From positions 496,001-560,000 of the forward strand of contig CBDCSM010000013.1 of the NCBI GenBank assembly GCA_965221575.1: 64,000 nucleotides of DNA, written 5' to 3'. Origin of the DNA: JAPPHA01 sp965221575. GTDB taxonomy: Bacteria > Pseudomonadota > Alphaproteobacteria > Rhodobacterales > Rhodobacteraceae. The notes under the pieces are model-generated. The model was not told the origin of the DNA. It did no database searches and saw nothing but the letters and a program-made list of their open reading frames with translations. A program made the position numbers and the translations under genes. Positions 35,189 to 43,532 of the stretch are shown in pieces (the stretch's first letter is position 1; each line of letters starts with the position of its first letter).

Positions 35189-38080
35189 ATGTTAAGGAAA
35201 AAGACCAACGGGGTAGCGAGACGCCCCCAACGGACAGGCCTCCTTTCCAGTATCTCTGAGACAACGGTCGACCGCCGTACGTTCCTTCGGGGCTCGGGAC
35301 TCGCCATTGGCGGCCTCGCAGCGATCGGAGTAACGGGCGGTACAGTCGCGCAAGCGGCGACCGGCGCCGGAATGGGCGCCGTCCAGACCGTCAAGTCCGT
35401 CTGCACGCACTGTTCTGTCGGTTGTTCGGTCATTGCCGAAGTCGACAACGGTGTCTGGATCGGACAGGAGCCGGGCTGGGACAGCCCGTTCAGCCTCGGA
35501 GCGCATTGCTCCAAGGGTGCTTCCGTCCGTGAACATGCGCATGGCGAACGCCGTCTCAAGTACCCGATGAAAAAAGTCGGCGGAGAGTGGATTCGGATCT
35601 CCTGGGAAGATGCCATCAATGAAATCGGCGATGGCATGATGAAGATCCGTGCGGAAAGCGGCCCGGACTCGGTGTACTGGCTCGGGTCGGCAAAGCACAA
35701 CAACGAACAGGCCTACCTGTTCCGCAAGTTTGCTGCCTACTGGGGAACGAACAACGTCGATCACCAGGCTCGGATCTGTCACTCAACGACCGTTGCCGGG
35801 GTTGCAAATACATGGGGCTACGGCGCCATGACCAACTCCTACAATGACATCCACAACTCCCGGGCAATCTTCCTCATTGGCGGCAACCCCGCCGAGGCGC
35901 ACCCTGTTTCGCTTCTGCACATCCTTCGTGCAAAGGAGCAAAACAACGCGCCGCTGATTGTCTTGGACCCGCGGTTCACGCGGACCGCAGCCCATGCGGA
36001 CGAATACGTTCGTTTCCGTCCGGGCTCGGATGTCGGGCTGATCTGGGGCATACTCTGGCACATCTTCGACAACGGCTGGGAGGACAAGGAGTTCATCCGG
36101 ACCCGCGTCTGGGGAATGGACCAGATCCGAACCGAAGTCGCCAAGTGGACCCCTGAGGAAACCGAAAGGGTCACCGGTGTACCGGGCAGCCAATTGCGTC
36201 GGGTCGCACGGACCATGGCCAACAACCGGCCAGGAACCGTGATCTGGTGCATGGGCGGAACCCAGCACACGAACGGCAACAACAACACCCGTGCCTATTG
36301 CGTGCTTCAACTCGCGCTTGGCAACATGGGCACGACAGGCGGCGGAACCAACATTTTCCGCGGCCATGACAATGTCCAGGGTGCAACCGATCTCGGTGTC
36401 CTCAGCCATACCCTTCCGGGTTACTACGGCTTGTCTGCCGGTGCATGGGCCCATTGGGCACGTGTCTGGGAGGAAGACCTCGATTGGCTGAAAGGCCAGT
36501 TCGCCACGACAACAGGTGCCGATGGCAAAGAGAAGGCGCTGATGAACCTTTCGGGGATCCCCGTCAGCCGCTGGATCGACGGTGTTCTGGAAGACCCAGC
36601 CAATATGGACAATCCGGACACGGTTCGTGCCATGGTGTTCTGGGGCCACGCCCCGAACTCCCAGACCCGCCTGAAAGAAATGAAGACAGCCATGGAGAAG
36701 CTGGACATGTTGGTCGTCATCGACCCATATCCGACTTTTTCGGCAGTCCTCAGCGACAAGCAGGACGGGGTCTATCTGCTTCCGGCGGCAACCCAGTTCG
36801 AAACCCGCGGTTCCGTAACCGCTTCGAACCGGTCGCTGCAGTGGCGCGACAAGATCGTCGATCCGGTGTTCGAGAGCCTGCCTGACCATGTCATCATGGC
36901 CAAGTTCGCGAACAAGTTCGGATGGGCGGATCGGTTATTCCGCAACATCGAAATGGAAGACGCGGAAACGCCGAGTGTCGAAAGCATCACCAAGGAGTTC
37001 AATCGCGGCATGTGGACGGTCGGTTACACCGGCCAGAGCCCGGAACGCATCAAGCTCCATATGGCCAACCAGCACACTTTCGATCGCACGACACTGCAGG
37101 CGATCGGAGGCCCGGCAGACGGGGACTTCTACGGAATGCCCTGGCCATGCTGGGGAACGGCCGAGATGGGGCATCCGGGCACGCCGAATCTCTACGACAT
37201 GTCAAAACCGGTATCCGAAGGTGGCCTCACCTTCCGGGCCCGATTTGGCGTCGAAAGGGATGGCGAGAACCTGCTTGCCGAAGGCGTCTACTCGGTGGGA
37301 TCGGATATCCAGGATGGCTATCCGGAATTCACCATGCAGATGCTGATGGACCTCGGTTGGGATGGCGAACTGACGGATGCGGAACGTGCGGCAATCGATG
37401 CCGTCGCGGGACCGAAGACCAACTGGAAAACCGACCTTTCGGGCGGAATCCAGCGCGTGGCCATCAGCCACGAGTGCGCGCCTTTCGGTAACGCGAAAGC
37501 CCGGGCCGTGGTCTGGAACTTCCCGGATCCGATCCCGTTGCATCGTGAGCCACTGTACGCTCCCGATCGCCAGCTCGTCGCCGACTACCCGACTTACGAT
37601 GACCGCAAGTTCTATCGTCTGCCAACCTTGTATGCCTCGATCCAGAAACAGGACTTCTCCAAGGATTATCCATTGATCCTGACGTCCGGTCGCCTGGTCG
37701 AGTACGAAGGTGGTGGCGATGAAACCCGGTCAAATCCGTGGCTTGCTGAGCTTCAGCAGGACATGTTCGTCGAAATCAACCCGCGTGACGCGAATGATCT
37801 CGGCGTTCGGAACGGATCGCAGGTCTGGGTGGAAGGTCCGGAAGGCGCGCGGGTCAGGGTCATGGCTATGGTCACCGAACGCGTCGGAGCCGGCGTGGCA
37901 TTCATGCCATTCCACTTCGGCGGGCATTTCGAGGGCGCCGACCTCAGGCACAAGTATCCTGACGGTGCGGACCCTTATGTGCTTGGTGAGGCGTCCAATA
38001 CGGCCCAGACCTACGGGTACGATTCCGTTACCCAGATGCAGGAGACCAAGACCACTCTCTGCAAGATCTACAACGCTTAA
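35189..38080 (+). CDS. fdhA: Formate dehydrogenase alpha (catalytic, Mo-bisMGD) subunit
   Basis: A 963-residue molybdopterin enzyme oxidising formate to CO2. A twin-arginine signal, RRTFLRGSGLAIGG, is near residues 29-42. The [4Fe-4S] site is Cys72, Cys75, Cys79 and Cys107 (VCTHCSVGC, HCSKGA). The Mo ligand region RICHSTTVAG puts Cys197 where selenocysteine occurs in E. coli FdnG, followed by the catalytic His198, so this is the cysteine form; no in-frame TGA is used. The C-terminal MGD-binding domain has SGRLVEYEGGGDETR. It is preceded by AAGGAGACAAGGATA and followed by fdhB after 15 bases. The periplasm-facing complex should pass electrons via FdhB to the cytochrome b FdhC. Confidence 0.97.
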   Translation: MLRKKTNGVARRPQRTGLLSSISETTVDRRTFLRGSGLAIGGLAAIGVTGGTVAQAATGAGMGAVQTVKSVCTHCSVGCSVIAEVDNGVWIGQEPGWDSPFSLGAHCSKGASVREHAHGERRLKYPMKKVGGEWIRISWEDAINEIGDGMMKIRAESGPDSVYWLGSAKHNNEQAYLFRKFAAYWGTNNVDHQARICHSTTVAGVANTWGYGAMTNSYNDIHNSRAIFLIGGNPAEAHPVSLLHILRAKEQNNAPLIVLDPRFTRTAAHADEYVRFRPGSDVGLIWGILWHIFDNGWEDKEFIRTRVWGMDQIRTEVAKWTPEETERVTGVPGSQLRRVARTMANNRPGTVIWCMGGTQHTNGNNNTRAYCVLQLALGNMGTTGGGTNIFRGHDNVQGATDLGVLSHTLPGYYGLSAGAWAHWARVWEEDLDWLKGQFATTTGADGKEKALMNLSGIPVSRWIDGVLEDPANMDNPDTVRAMVFWGHAPNSQTRLKEMKTAMEKLDMLVVIDPYPTFSAVLSDKQDGVYLLPAATQFETRGSVTASNRSLQWRDKIVDPVFESLPDHVIMAKFANKFGWADRLFRNIEMEDAETPSVESITKEFNRGMWTVGYTGQSPERIKLHMANQHTFDRTTLQAIGGPADGDFYGMPWPCWGTAEMGHPGTPNLYDMSKPVSEGGLTFRARFGVERDGENLLAEGVYSVGSDIQDGYPEFTMQMLMDLGWDGELTDAERAAIDAVAGPKTNWKTDLSGGIQRVAISHECAPFGNAKARAVVWNFPDPIPLHREPLYAPDRQLVADYPTYDDRKFYRLPTLYASIQKQDFSKDYPLILTSGRLVEYEGGGDETRSNPWLAELQQDMFVEINPRDANDLGVRNGSQVWVEGPEGARVRVMAMVTERVGAGVAFMPFHFGGHFEGADLRHKYPDGADPYVLGEASNTAQTYGYDSVTQMQETKTTLCKIYNA

Positions 38081-38095
38081 GGAGGCTTGAGAAAA

Positions 38096-38689
38096 ATGGC
38101 ACGAGCTAAATTTCTCTGTGATGCCGAACGCTGCATTGAGTGCAACGCCTGCGTAACCGCGTGCAAGAACGAGCATGAGGTTCCCTGGGGGATCAATCGT
38201 CGTCGTGTTGTCACCATCGGTGACGGCTCGCCCGGCGAGCGGTCAATCTCGGTTGCCTGCATGCATTGCTCGGACGCACCATGCATGGCGGTATGCCCGG
38301 TCGACTGTTTCTACCAGACAGACGACGGTATCGTGCTGCACTCCAAGGACTTGTGCATAGGCTGCGGTTACTGCTTCTATGCCTGTCCGTTCGGCGCGCC
38401 ACAATTCCCGCAAGCCGGGAACTTTGGCAGCCGTGGCAAGATGGACAAGTGCACCTTCTGCGCAGGTGGGCCTGAAGAGACCCACTCGCTGACGGAATTC
38501 TCCAAGTATGGAAGAAACCGGATCGCGGAAGGCAAGCTGCCGCTTTGCGCCGAGATGTGCGCAACCAAGGCATTGCTGGCCGGCGACGGCGACATCGTTT
38601 CCGATATCTATCGTGAACGTGTTGTCGCACGCGGGTTCGGCTCTGGCGCTTGGGGCTGGGGTACAGCGTACGGACAAAAGGGCGGCTGA
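38096..38689 (+). CDS. fdhB: Formate dehydrogenase beta subunit, 4 x [4Fe-4S]
   Basis: A 197-residue electron-transfer subunit. Cysteine motifs for four clusters are visible: CIECNACVTAC, CMHCSDAPCMAVC, CIGCGYCFYAC and CTFCAGG with CAEMCATKA. No signal peptide is present, so it is expected to be exported together with FdhA by the TAT system. ATG 38096 has the ideal AAGGAGG ribosome site nine bases upstream; a TTG at 38087 is possible but worse. The C-terminal Gly-rich end (GFGSGAWGWGTAYG) lacks the membrane anchor helix of FdnH, as in the FDH3 type. It relays electrons from FdhA to the b-type cytochrome. Confidence 0.96.
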   Translation: MARAKFLCDAERCIECNACVTACKNEHEVPWGINRRRVVTIGDGSPGERSISVACMHCSDAPCMAVCPVDCFYQTDDGIVLHSKDLCIGCGYCFYACPFGAPQFPQAGNFGSRGKMDKCTFCAGGPEETHSLTEFSKYGRNRIAEGKLPLCAEMCATKALLAGDGDIVSDIYRERVVARGFGSGAWGWGTAYGQKGG

Positions 38690-38696
38690 TGCCGCA

Positions 38697-38723
38697 GGCC
38701 GGGACCGGCGACTGGTCCCGGCC
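38697..38723 (+). promoter_or_regulatory. Strong hairpin between fdhB and fdhC
   Basis: A perfect ten-pair stem GGCCGGGACC / GGTCCCGGCC with a seven-base loop starts eight bases after the fdhB stop. It is followed by CAATAAATC rather than a T run, so it is not a classic terminator. It is likely an mRNA-stabilising or processing element that sets a lower level of fdhC than of fdhA and fdhB. Confidence 0.6.
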
Positions 38724-38814
38724 CAATAAATCTCGTTAACAGGGTGGTCAGACCGTACTGCCCTGTTACACTATGCTGGATAGACCGGTAATCCGTATTT
38801 CAAAAGGAAACGTC

Positions 38815-40047
38815 ATGGCCGTACGACCAGCAAACGCAGTTTCATTTCTTTTTGTCAGCCTGATTTGCATGTGCATCGGATCCACGGGCGCCATCGGGCA
38901 GATCGCGAACGATCGCTCGGTTACCGGAGGCGCCCAGACCCTTGAGGATATCCTGGCAAGGCAGCAGGGGAAGAATATCGACGACCAGTTCCGCCGCGGC
39001 GCCCTTGGGAACCCCGAGGCGGCCCGGGACATTACGTCACAGCTTGGTACGCTCGGCGGTGTGTCGAACTCCGAAATTTTCAGGGCCTTGCGCTACGGGC
39101 AATCCACGATCACCGTATCGTCTCCAGGCCCCGCCGCCGAGGTGGTCATCCAGGACGGCGGCATGCGTTGGCTGCAGCTGCGCCGGGGCGCTCTCGCAGA
39201 GTATGGAGGCAACCTTCTCATCATCACCCTGATTGTCCTGGCCGTGTTTTACGCGTTGCGGGGCAAGATTCGTATCGATGGCGGATTAGCAGGCGTCAAG
39301 ATCGTCAGATTCTCGGCGCTCGAGCGGTTCGGTCACTGGCTGTTGGCCGGTTCGTTCATACTGCTCGGGCTCACGGGCCTGCTGACCCTGTTCGGGCGAA
39401 CGGTGATCATTCCGCTGATCGGCAAGGAAGCCTTTGCTCCGGTTGCCCTTGCCAGCAAATGGATTCACAACAACGTGGCCTGGGCTTTCATGCTCGGGCT
39501 GATCATCGTCTTCCTGTTCTGGATCATCGAGAATTTCCCGAACCGCCACGACGTCAAATGGCTGCTTCAGGGCGGCGGGCTTTTTTCCAAAGGGGTGCAC
39601 CCCCCTGCCCGAAAATTCAACGCTGGCCAGAAGATCATCTTCTGGATCGTCATCATCTTCGGTGCTTCGATATCGGCTTCGGGACTGTCACTGCTGTTCC
39701 CGTTCGAAATGCCAATGTTTGCCGCAACATTTCATCATCTGAACGAAACCGGAATTCCGCAGGCCATAGGCATGGGAACCCTGCCGGAGGAACTCACTCC
39801 GCATGAAGAAATGCAGTATGCCCATCTCTGGCATTCAATCGTTGCATTTGCGTTCATGGCCGTCATTCTTGCCCACATCTACCTCGGTTCCGTCGGCATG
39901 CAGGGCGCATTCGACGCCATGTCCACAGGCGAAGTCGACCGCCAGTGGGCCAAGGAACATCATGGTATCTGGGTCAAGGAACTTGACGACAAGGCCGCGA
40001 GTGGAGCACAATCGGCAGAACCGGGAAAAGCCGCGACGGCCGAGTGA
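38815..40047 (+). CDS. fdhC: Formate dehydrogenase gamma subunit, cytochrome b556
   Basis: A 410-residue membrane subunit. A signal-like segment is followed by a periplasmic N-terminal domain of about 110 residues, then a first helix (GNLLIITLIVLAVFYAL) and the four-helix di-heme b domain. Heme-ligating histidines are likely in FSALERFGHWLL, ASKWIHNNVAWAF, and LWHSIVAFAFMAVILAHIYL; the quinone site should be in the last region. ATG 38815 follows AAAAGGAAACG. The C-terminal tail is Ala-rich and acidic. It gathers electrons from FdhB and reduces quinone, completing the formate dehydrogenase complex. A 125-base gap with a hairpin separates it from fdhB. Confidence 0.95.
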   Translation: MAVRPANAVSFLFVSLICMCIGSTGAIGQIANDRSVTGGAQTLEDILARQQGKNIDDQFRRGALGNPEAARDITSQLGTLGGVSNSEIFRALRYGQSTITVSSPGPAAEVVIQDGGMRWLQLRRGALAEYGGNLLIITLIVLAVFYALRGKIRIDGGLAGVKIVRFSALERFGHWLLAGSFILLGLTGLLTLFGRTVIIPLIGKEAFAPVALASKWIHNNVAWAFMLGLIIVFLFWIIENFPNRHDVKWLLQGGGLFSKGVHPPARKFNAGQKIIFWIVIIFGASISASGLSLLFPFEMPMFAATFHHLNETGIPQAIGMGTLPEELTPHEEMQYAHLWHSIVAFAFMAVILAHIYLGSVGMQGAFDAMSTGEVDRQWAKEHHGIWVKELDDKAASGAQSAEPGKAATAE

Positions 40048-40070
40048 GCCATTCCTGAGAGGACGTTGAA

Positions 40071-40196
40071 ATGAAATCGATGATCGTTGCTTTCATCGCC
40101 GTCTTTGTCATCGCGATCGGTGCGGACTACGCACTGGAATTTTCGGGATTTTCAACCGAAGACCGCACCTCGGGCAATGCAGTGCGCCTTGACTAG
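40071..40196 (+). CDS. 41-residue single-helix membrane peptide of the fdh operon
   Basis: The frame starts at ATG 40071 behind a GAGAGGA ribosome site, 23 bases after the fdhC stop. It encodes a short peptide with a single hydrophobic segment, MIVAFIAVFVIAIGADYALE, and a polar tail (FSTEDRTSG). The length and shape suggest a small membrane subunit or stabiliser like those found with respiratory complexes. The good ribosome site and operon position support it as a real gene. I do not recognise a named family. Confidence 0.65.
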   Translation: MKSMIVAFIAVFVIAIGADYALEFSGFSTEDRTSGNAVRLD

Positions 40197-40231
40197 GGCG
40201 TGCCCTCTAAACGACCAGCCCCGTTCGAGTG

Positions 40232-40249
40232 TTGGAGGTGACCCTCCAA
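40232..40249 (+). terminator. Hairpin after the fdh operon
   Basis: TTGGAGG-TGAC-CCTCCAA forms a seven-pair stem 35 bases after the small peptide stop and 16 bases before the MaoC start. No T run follows, so it may be a factor-dependent stop, an mRNA end or an element acting on the MaoC gene. Confidence 0.35.
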
Positions 40250-40265
40250 GAACATTGAGTGCTTG

Positions 40266-40754
40266 ATGAATCCCGGACCTGTCGGGATTGAAGCAGCGCT
40301 TCGCGCACAGAAACAATTGGTCGGCCAGACCATCGGAACATCGGGATGGGTCTGCGTCGACCAGGACATGATCGACCTCTTCGCGGAGTCGACCGACGAC
40401 CACCAGTACATTCATGTCGACCCTGTCAAGGCAAGGCGCTGCTCCCCTTATTCCGGCACCATCGCACACGGGTTCCTGACCCTGTCGTTGGCGAGCCGCT
40501 TGTCCCGGGAGGCCCTCCAACCGGTTCCAGGCCAGGTCGCAGGTCTGAATTACGGCCTCGACAAGGTGAGATTCGTCAGCCCAGTCCATTCAGGCGACCT
40601 GATCCGCGGGCAATTTCGCCTGAAGTCCGTACGGATCCATCAACGGAACGGCCTTCTCCGAACCCTCGGGCTGGAGGTCGAAATCAGGGACCGGCAGAAA
40701 CCGGCCCTGGTCGCGGACTGGCTGATACTGGGGTTGTTCGAGCGAGCGACCTGA
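40266..40754 (+). CDS. MaoC-family dehydratase (hotdog fold)
   Basis: A 162-residue hotdog-fold protein of the MaoC/(R)-specific enoyl-CoA hydratase type. The hydratase motif is seen as DLFAESTDDHQYIHVDP, with the catalytic Asp and His, followed by the second motif IAHGFLTLSLAS. Such enzymes add water to the double bond of enoyl-CoA in fatty-acid or polyhydroxyalkanoate metabolism, or act in related nodulation-type (NodN) reactions. ATG 40266 has no strong ribosome site; TTG 40263 is directly before it. It follows the fdh operon on the same strand, but there is no obvious functional link. Confidence 0.88.
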   Translation: MNPGPVGIEAALRAQKQLVGQTIGTSGWVCVDQDMIDLFAESTDDHQYIHVDPVKARRCSPYSGTIAHGFLTLSLASRLSREALQPVPGQVAGLNYGLDKVRFVSPVHSGDLIRGQFRLKSVRIHQRNGLLRTLGLEVEIRDRQKPALVADWLILGLFERAT

Positions 40755-40813
40755 ATTCCATTCCGGCGTCCGGGACCTGGTTCAGGACAAGGAGGGCACC
40801 GTGACACTCGCGA

Positions 40814-41131
40814 TCAATCGTCTACGTTGATGTAGACATCGCCGTTCCGGACCTCGACCTCGTAGGTCTTCAGTGCAACGCAGGCAGGCGAACGCATGGC
40901 TTCCCCTGTCCGGTAGTCGAACTGACCGTTGTGTCCGGGACACTCGATGATGTTGTCCATGACAAGGCCGTTCGACAGGTGAACCATTTCATGGGTGCAG
41001 TGACCATCGGTGCAGTAGAATTCGTCGTCGGGGCTACGGTAAATCGCATAGGAACCAGTACCGTGGTCGAAACGGATCAGGTCTTCGGTTTCCACATCGT
41101 CGCAAGCACATGCCCTCACCCAGTTGGCCAT
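40814..41131 (-). CDS. MocE-type Rieske [2Fe-2S] ferredoxin
   Basis: A 105-residue soluble Rieske ferredoxin. The cluster ligands are the Cys-x-His of GHCTHEMVHLSNG and the Cys-x-x-His of ECPGHNGQFDYRTG. The phrase CTDGHCTHE is typical of MocE/NdoA-like ferredoxins that feed electrons to ring-hydroxylating or demethylating oxygenases. ATG 41131 follows an AAAGGAAAAGAAG ribosome site; the upstream frame belongs to no gene. No oxygenase or ferredoxin reductase is encoded next to it, so its partner must lie elsewhere. It converges with MaoC at its 3' end. Confidence 0.9.
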   Translation of the reverse strand: MANWVRACACDDVETEDLIRFDHGTGSYAIYRSPDDEFYCTDGHCTHEMVHLSNGLVMDNIIECPGHNGQFDYRTGEAMRSPACVALKTYEVEVRNGDVYINVDD

Positions 41132-41459
41132 CTTCTTTTCCTTTCGTTGTGCCGCGCGGCTCAATTCATGGCCCGCGGCGCCCGGTGTTGGTTGAGCGCC
41201 TGGAGGCGGCTTGCGTTCCACGAGGCAGCGACTGTCCGATTGCCGCCGGACAATGGCGGGAACTATCAGGCGACAAACTGTCCATAGCGACGGATTCGAG
41301 GAAGGACAATCTCTCCTGAATGCCTCGTTCGGGGCCGGGAACGTTAAATTAGCCACCATGGACGAACAAATTCCGGCACCAGCGCTGGCGCGATTGCGAA
41401 ACACTTTCGGCTACCCTGACAATGCGCGTGACGACCATGAGGCCGCCTCCATGGCGCGA

Positions 41460-42536
41460 TCAGACTTCAACGAGGTGATTATCCCACCGTGTGCGAGACT
41501 CGGACAGCCGCATCATTCGGCCATTTTCCAGAACGCAGACCTTGCCGATACCGCTTGTCGCGAAAAACTTTCCTTCGCCACTTGCGATCCCGCAGACGTC
41601 TTCCAAATTGCCTTGAAATTCGATCTTTCCATGTGAAGTGCGGAACACCTGAACCGTATTGCCGCGCGGCGATGTGACGGCAACGTTGTCAGCACCATTC
41701 GAGATCGCGACACTTCCGGCATAACCCTTCATGTTCGCCTGCACTGACCGGGCGGATTCGATCAACCTGATCGGTCGGCCGGAACGGCGTATTCCGAGTA
41801 CCGGGACGATCTCGCGCTTGTCACCTTGCCATTGCATGGCGACCGCAACCGTACCGTCGTCTCCCACGGCCAAGTGACGGATCGAGTTCTTGTGCAGCGA
41901 ACGGTCAAGTTCGGCAGTCTCCTGGACCCGGCCGTCCAGGGTGACAAAACCAAGGTTTGGGCGCATCGTCGGAATGTTGAGTTTGACACGGCCGGTATCG
42001 GGATGAGTTTCGATCCCTCCATTGGCAACGGCCAGGAGTCTGCCACAGGGCATCAGCTTGATGTCATGCGGACCCACACCACCCGAAGAAAACTCGGCGA
42101 TTCGTGCATATCCCGCGGGCACGTCCCAAACGCCGATCACCCCTTTTGCCGTCTCGAAGTCGTTTTCGGTCGTAAAGAGGAGTTCGCCGGAAGCGGAGTA
42201 TGCCCCGTGGCCATAGAAATGCCGTCCAGGGGGAGCGGAAAGCCCGGCCTCCACACGCCCGTGCACGCAGTCGATCACCACGGCAAACCGTCCCGGCCGA
42301 CGGGCGAAGGCAATCGCTTCCGGCTTCAGCGGGTGGGCCGCCGCCGCATGTCCCCGGCCCGGCAAGGGAACGTCGAACGTGATCCCACCACTCGTGTCCA
42401 GGCCGAACATCGCGTGAGAACCATCGGGTTTTAGGGCGGCGGACAGGAAGGCCGGGGCGCCCGCGTCCGCCCAGGTCGACTTCGGCCAGAGACCTGCAGC
42501 CAGCATGCCCGACAAGAATGCCCGTCGGTCAGGCAT
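41460..42536 (-). CDS. DUF1513 family secreted protein of the imelysin cluster
   Basis: A 358-residue protein with a twin-arginine-like signal (DRRAFLSGMLAAGLWP). The repeated strands (for example HFYGHGAYSASGELLFTTEND and VGPHDIKLMPCGRLLAVANG) indicate a seven-bladed beta-propeller, and GHGAYS and GPHDI carry histidines that could bind metal. The family DUF1513 is found together with imelysin and di-heme oxidoreductase genes in iron-regulated clusters. Its start overlaps the imelysin stop by one base (TGATG). It is the last gene of the minus-strand iron cluster. Function is unknown; a periplasmic iron-binding role is inferred. Confidence 0.85.
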   Translation of the reverse strand: MPDRRAFLSGMLAAGLWPKSTWADAGAPAFLSAALKPDGSHAMFGLDTSGGITFDVPLPGRGHAAAAHPLKPEAIAFARRPGRFAVVIDCVHGRVEAGLSAPPGRHFYGHGAYSASGELLFTTENDFETAKGVIGVWDVPAGYARIAEFSSGGVGPHDIKLMPCGRLLAVANGGIETHPDTGRVKLNIPTMRPNLGFVTLDGRVQETAELDRSLHKNSIRHLAVGDDGTVAVAMQWQGDKREIVPVLGIRRSGRPIRLIESARSVQANMKGYAGSVAISNGADNVAVTSPRGNTVQVFRTSHGKIEFQGNLEDVCGIASGEGKFFATSGIGKVCVLENGRMMRLSESRTRWDNHLVEV

Positions 42537-43531
42537 CAGTCGCCATCCAGAGAGTTGAACCCGGCCGATACTCCGAGCCTTGCGCCGAGTTCTTCCATCA
42601 CGGCCCGCCTGATGTCATCGATTGCCGACTTGAGTGCCTCAACCCGGAATCGGCTCATGGGATCGGAGACGCCGGCAAAGTCGGGGTCGTCCAGCTTACT
42701 GCCGATTTCGCTGGCCCGCTGGAAAAGCGCGTCCAGGCCGGGATCATCGTCAGACAGGTGCATAGCCAGGTCCCGGGTCGCAGCCAGCGAAATCAATACG
42801 TGGCGCTGAGACCTCCCCGAACGCCTGGCTTCCGCCCTCCTGGGGCGTGGGCGGTCGAAGGTGCCCAAGGGGCGGCCCAACCGCATCTCTGACGTGAATT
42901 CGAGCCCGGTGGACAATGCAGTGAAAAGCTGCCGCAGGACATCAGGGGTGTCACGATAGGTTTGGTCCTGTCCCGGTGACCTCATCAGGGATGCGTATTC
43001 TTTCACCCAGTCTTCATGGATCGCCGCGGACGTGGCCGCGATATCCAGGGCCAGCGCCTTGATCAGGTCGCATGAATATTCGGCCTTCCCATCGGATTGG
43101 AAATTCGGATCGAAAAGCAGGAATTCCAGCGCATAGAATCCCCGCGAGGCAACCGAGACCGTGGCGAATTCGTCCGGTGAATCAATGACCTTGTCTTCAG
43201 CCCGTATCATTGTCCCAAGCGTTTTCGGTGTCTTGCCTCTTGGGTCAGGCCAGAAGGCGAGGGCGAACGCCCGGTTGTCGACCTCGGACGGACCGAAGCG
43301 GAGATGGCTTACCGCAACCCAGGCGTCGAACGCCGACAGGTAGGCTTCGAGAAGGCTTCCGGATTTCGGGTCGCAATTTTCCATCGCCCGCCTTTCCAAA
43401 TGTCCGGACGTCTCGGCAAGATCGAAATACCGCGAGAGAATGTGCTCATCGATGATCGCGTCAATGTCCGGTGTTTCCCCAGCGGACGGCGTCGCCATCA
43501 AGAGGCAGAGAACACCTGTCCGAATTCGCAT
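42536..43531 (-). CDS. Imelysin family protein, second copy lacking the GxHxxE histidine
   Basis: A 331-residue periplasmic protein of the imelysin/EfeO family. A signal peptide (IRTGVLCLLMATPSAG) starts the chain. The motif GxHxxE of canonical imelysins is here RGFYALEFLLF, so histidine is replaced by tyrosine while glutamate remains. The helical bundle phrase LSAFDAWVAVSHLRFG corresponds to the family's first helix pair. Only one base separates start codons of the coupled genes on either side. The family is linked to iron uptake, and this divergent copy is usually the second imelysin of the cluster. The altered motif suggests a changed metal site or a structural role. Confidence 0.85.
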   Translation of the reverse strand: MRIRTGVLCLLMATPSAGETPDIDAIIDEHILSRYFDLAETSGHLERRAMENCDPKSGSLLEAYLSAFDAWVAVSHLRFGPSEVDNRAFALAFWPDPRGKTPKTLGTMIRAEDKVIDSPDEFATVSVASRGFYALEFLLFDPNFQSDGKAEYSCDLIKALALDIAATSAAIHEDWVKEYASLMRSPGQDQTYRDTPDVLRQLFTALSTGLEFTSEMRLGRPLGTFDRPRPRRAEARRSGRSQRHVLISLAATRDLAMHLSDDDPGLDALFQRASEIGSKLDDPDFAGVSDPMSRFRVEALKSAIDDIRRAVMEELGARLGVSAGFNSLDGD

Positions 43532-43532
43532 G

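Noticed and set aside
35768..35785. Possible selenocysteine TGA in fdhA
   Set aside because: The Mo-ligand codon is TGT (cysteine) at 35777-35779, with no in-frame TGA.
35783..36889. 368-codon minus-strand frame
   Set aside because: Antisense to the fdhA gene, where the plus frame is certain.
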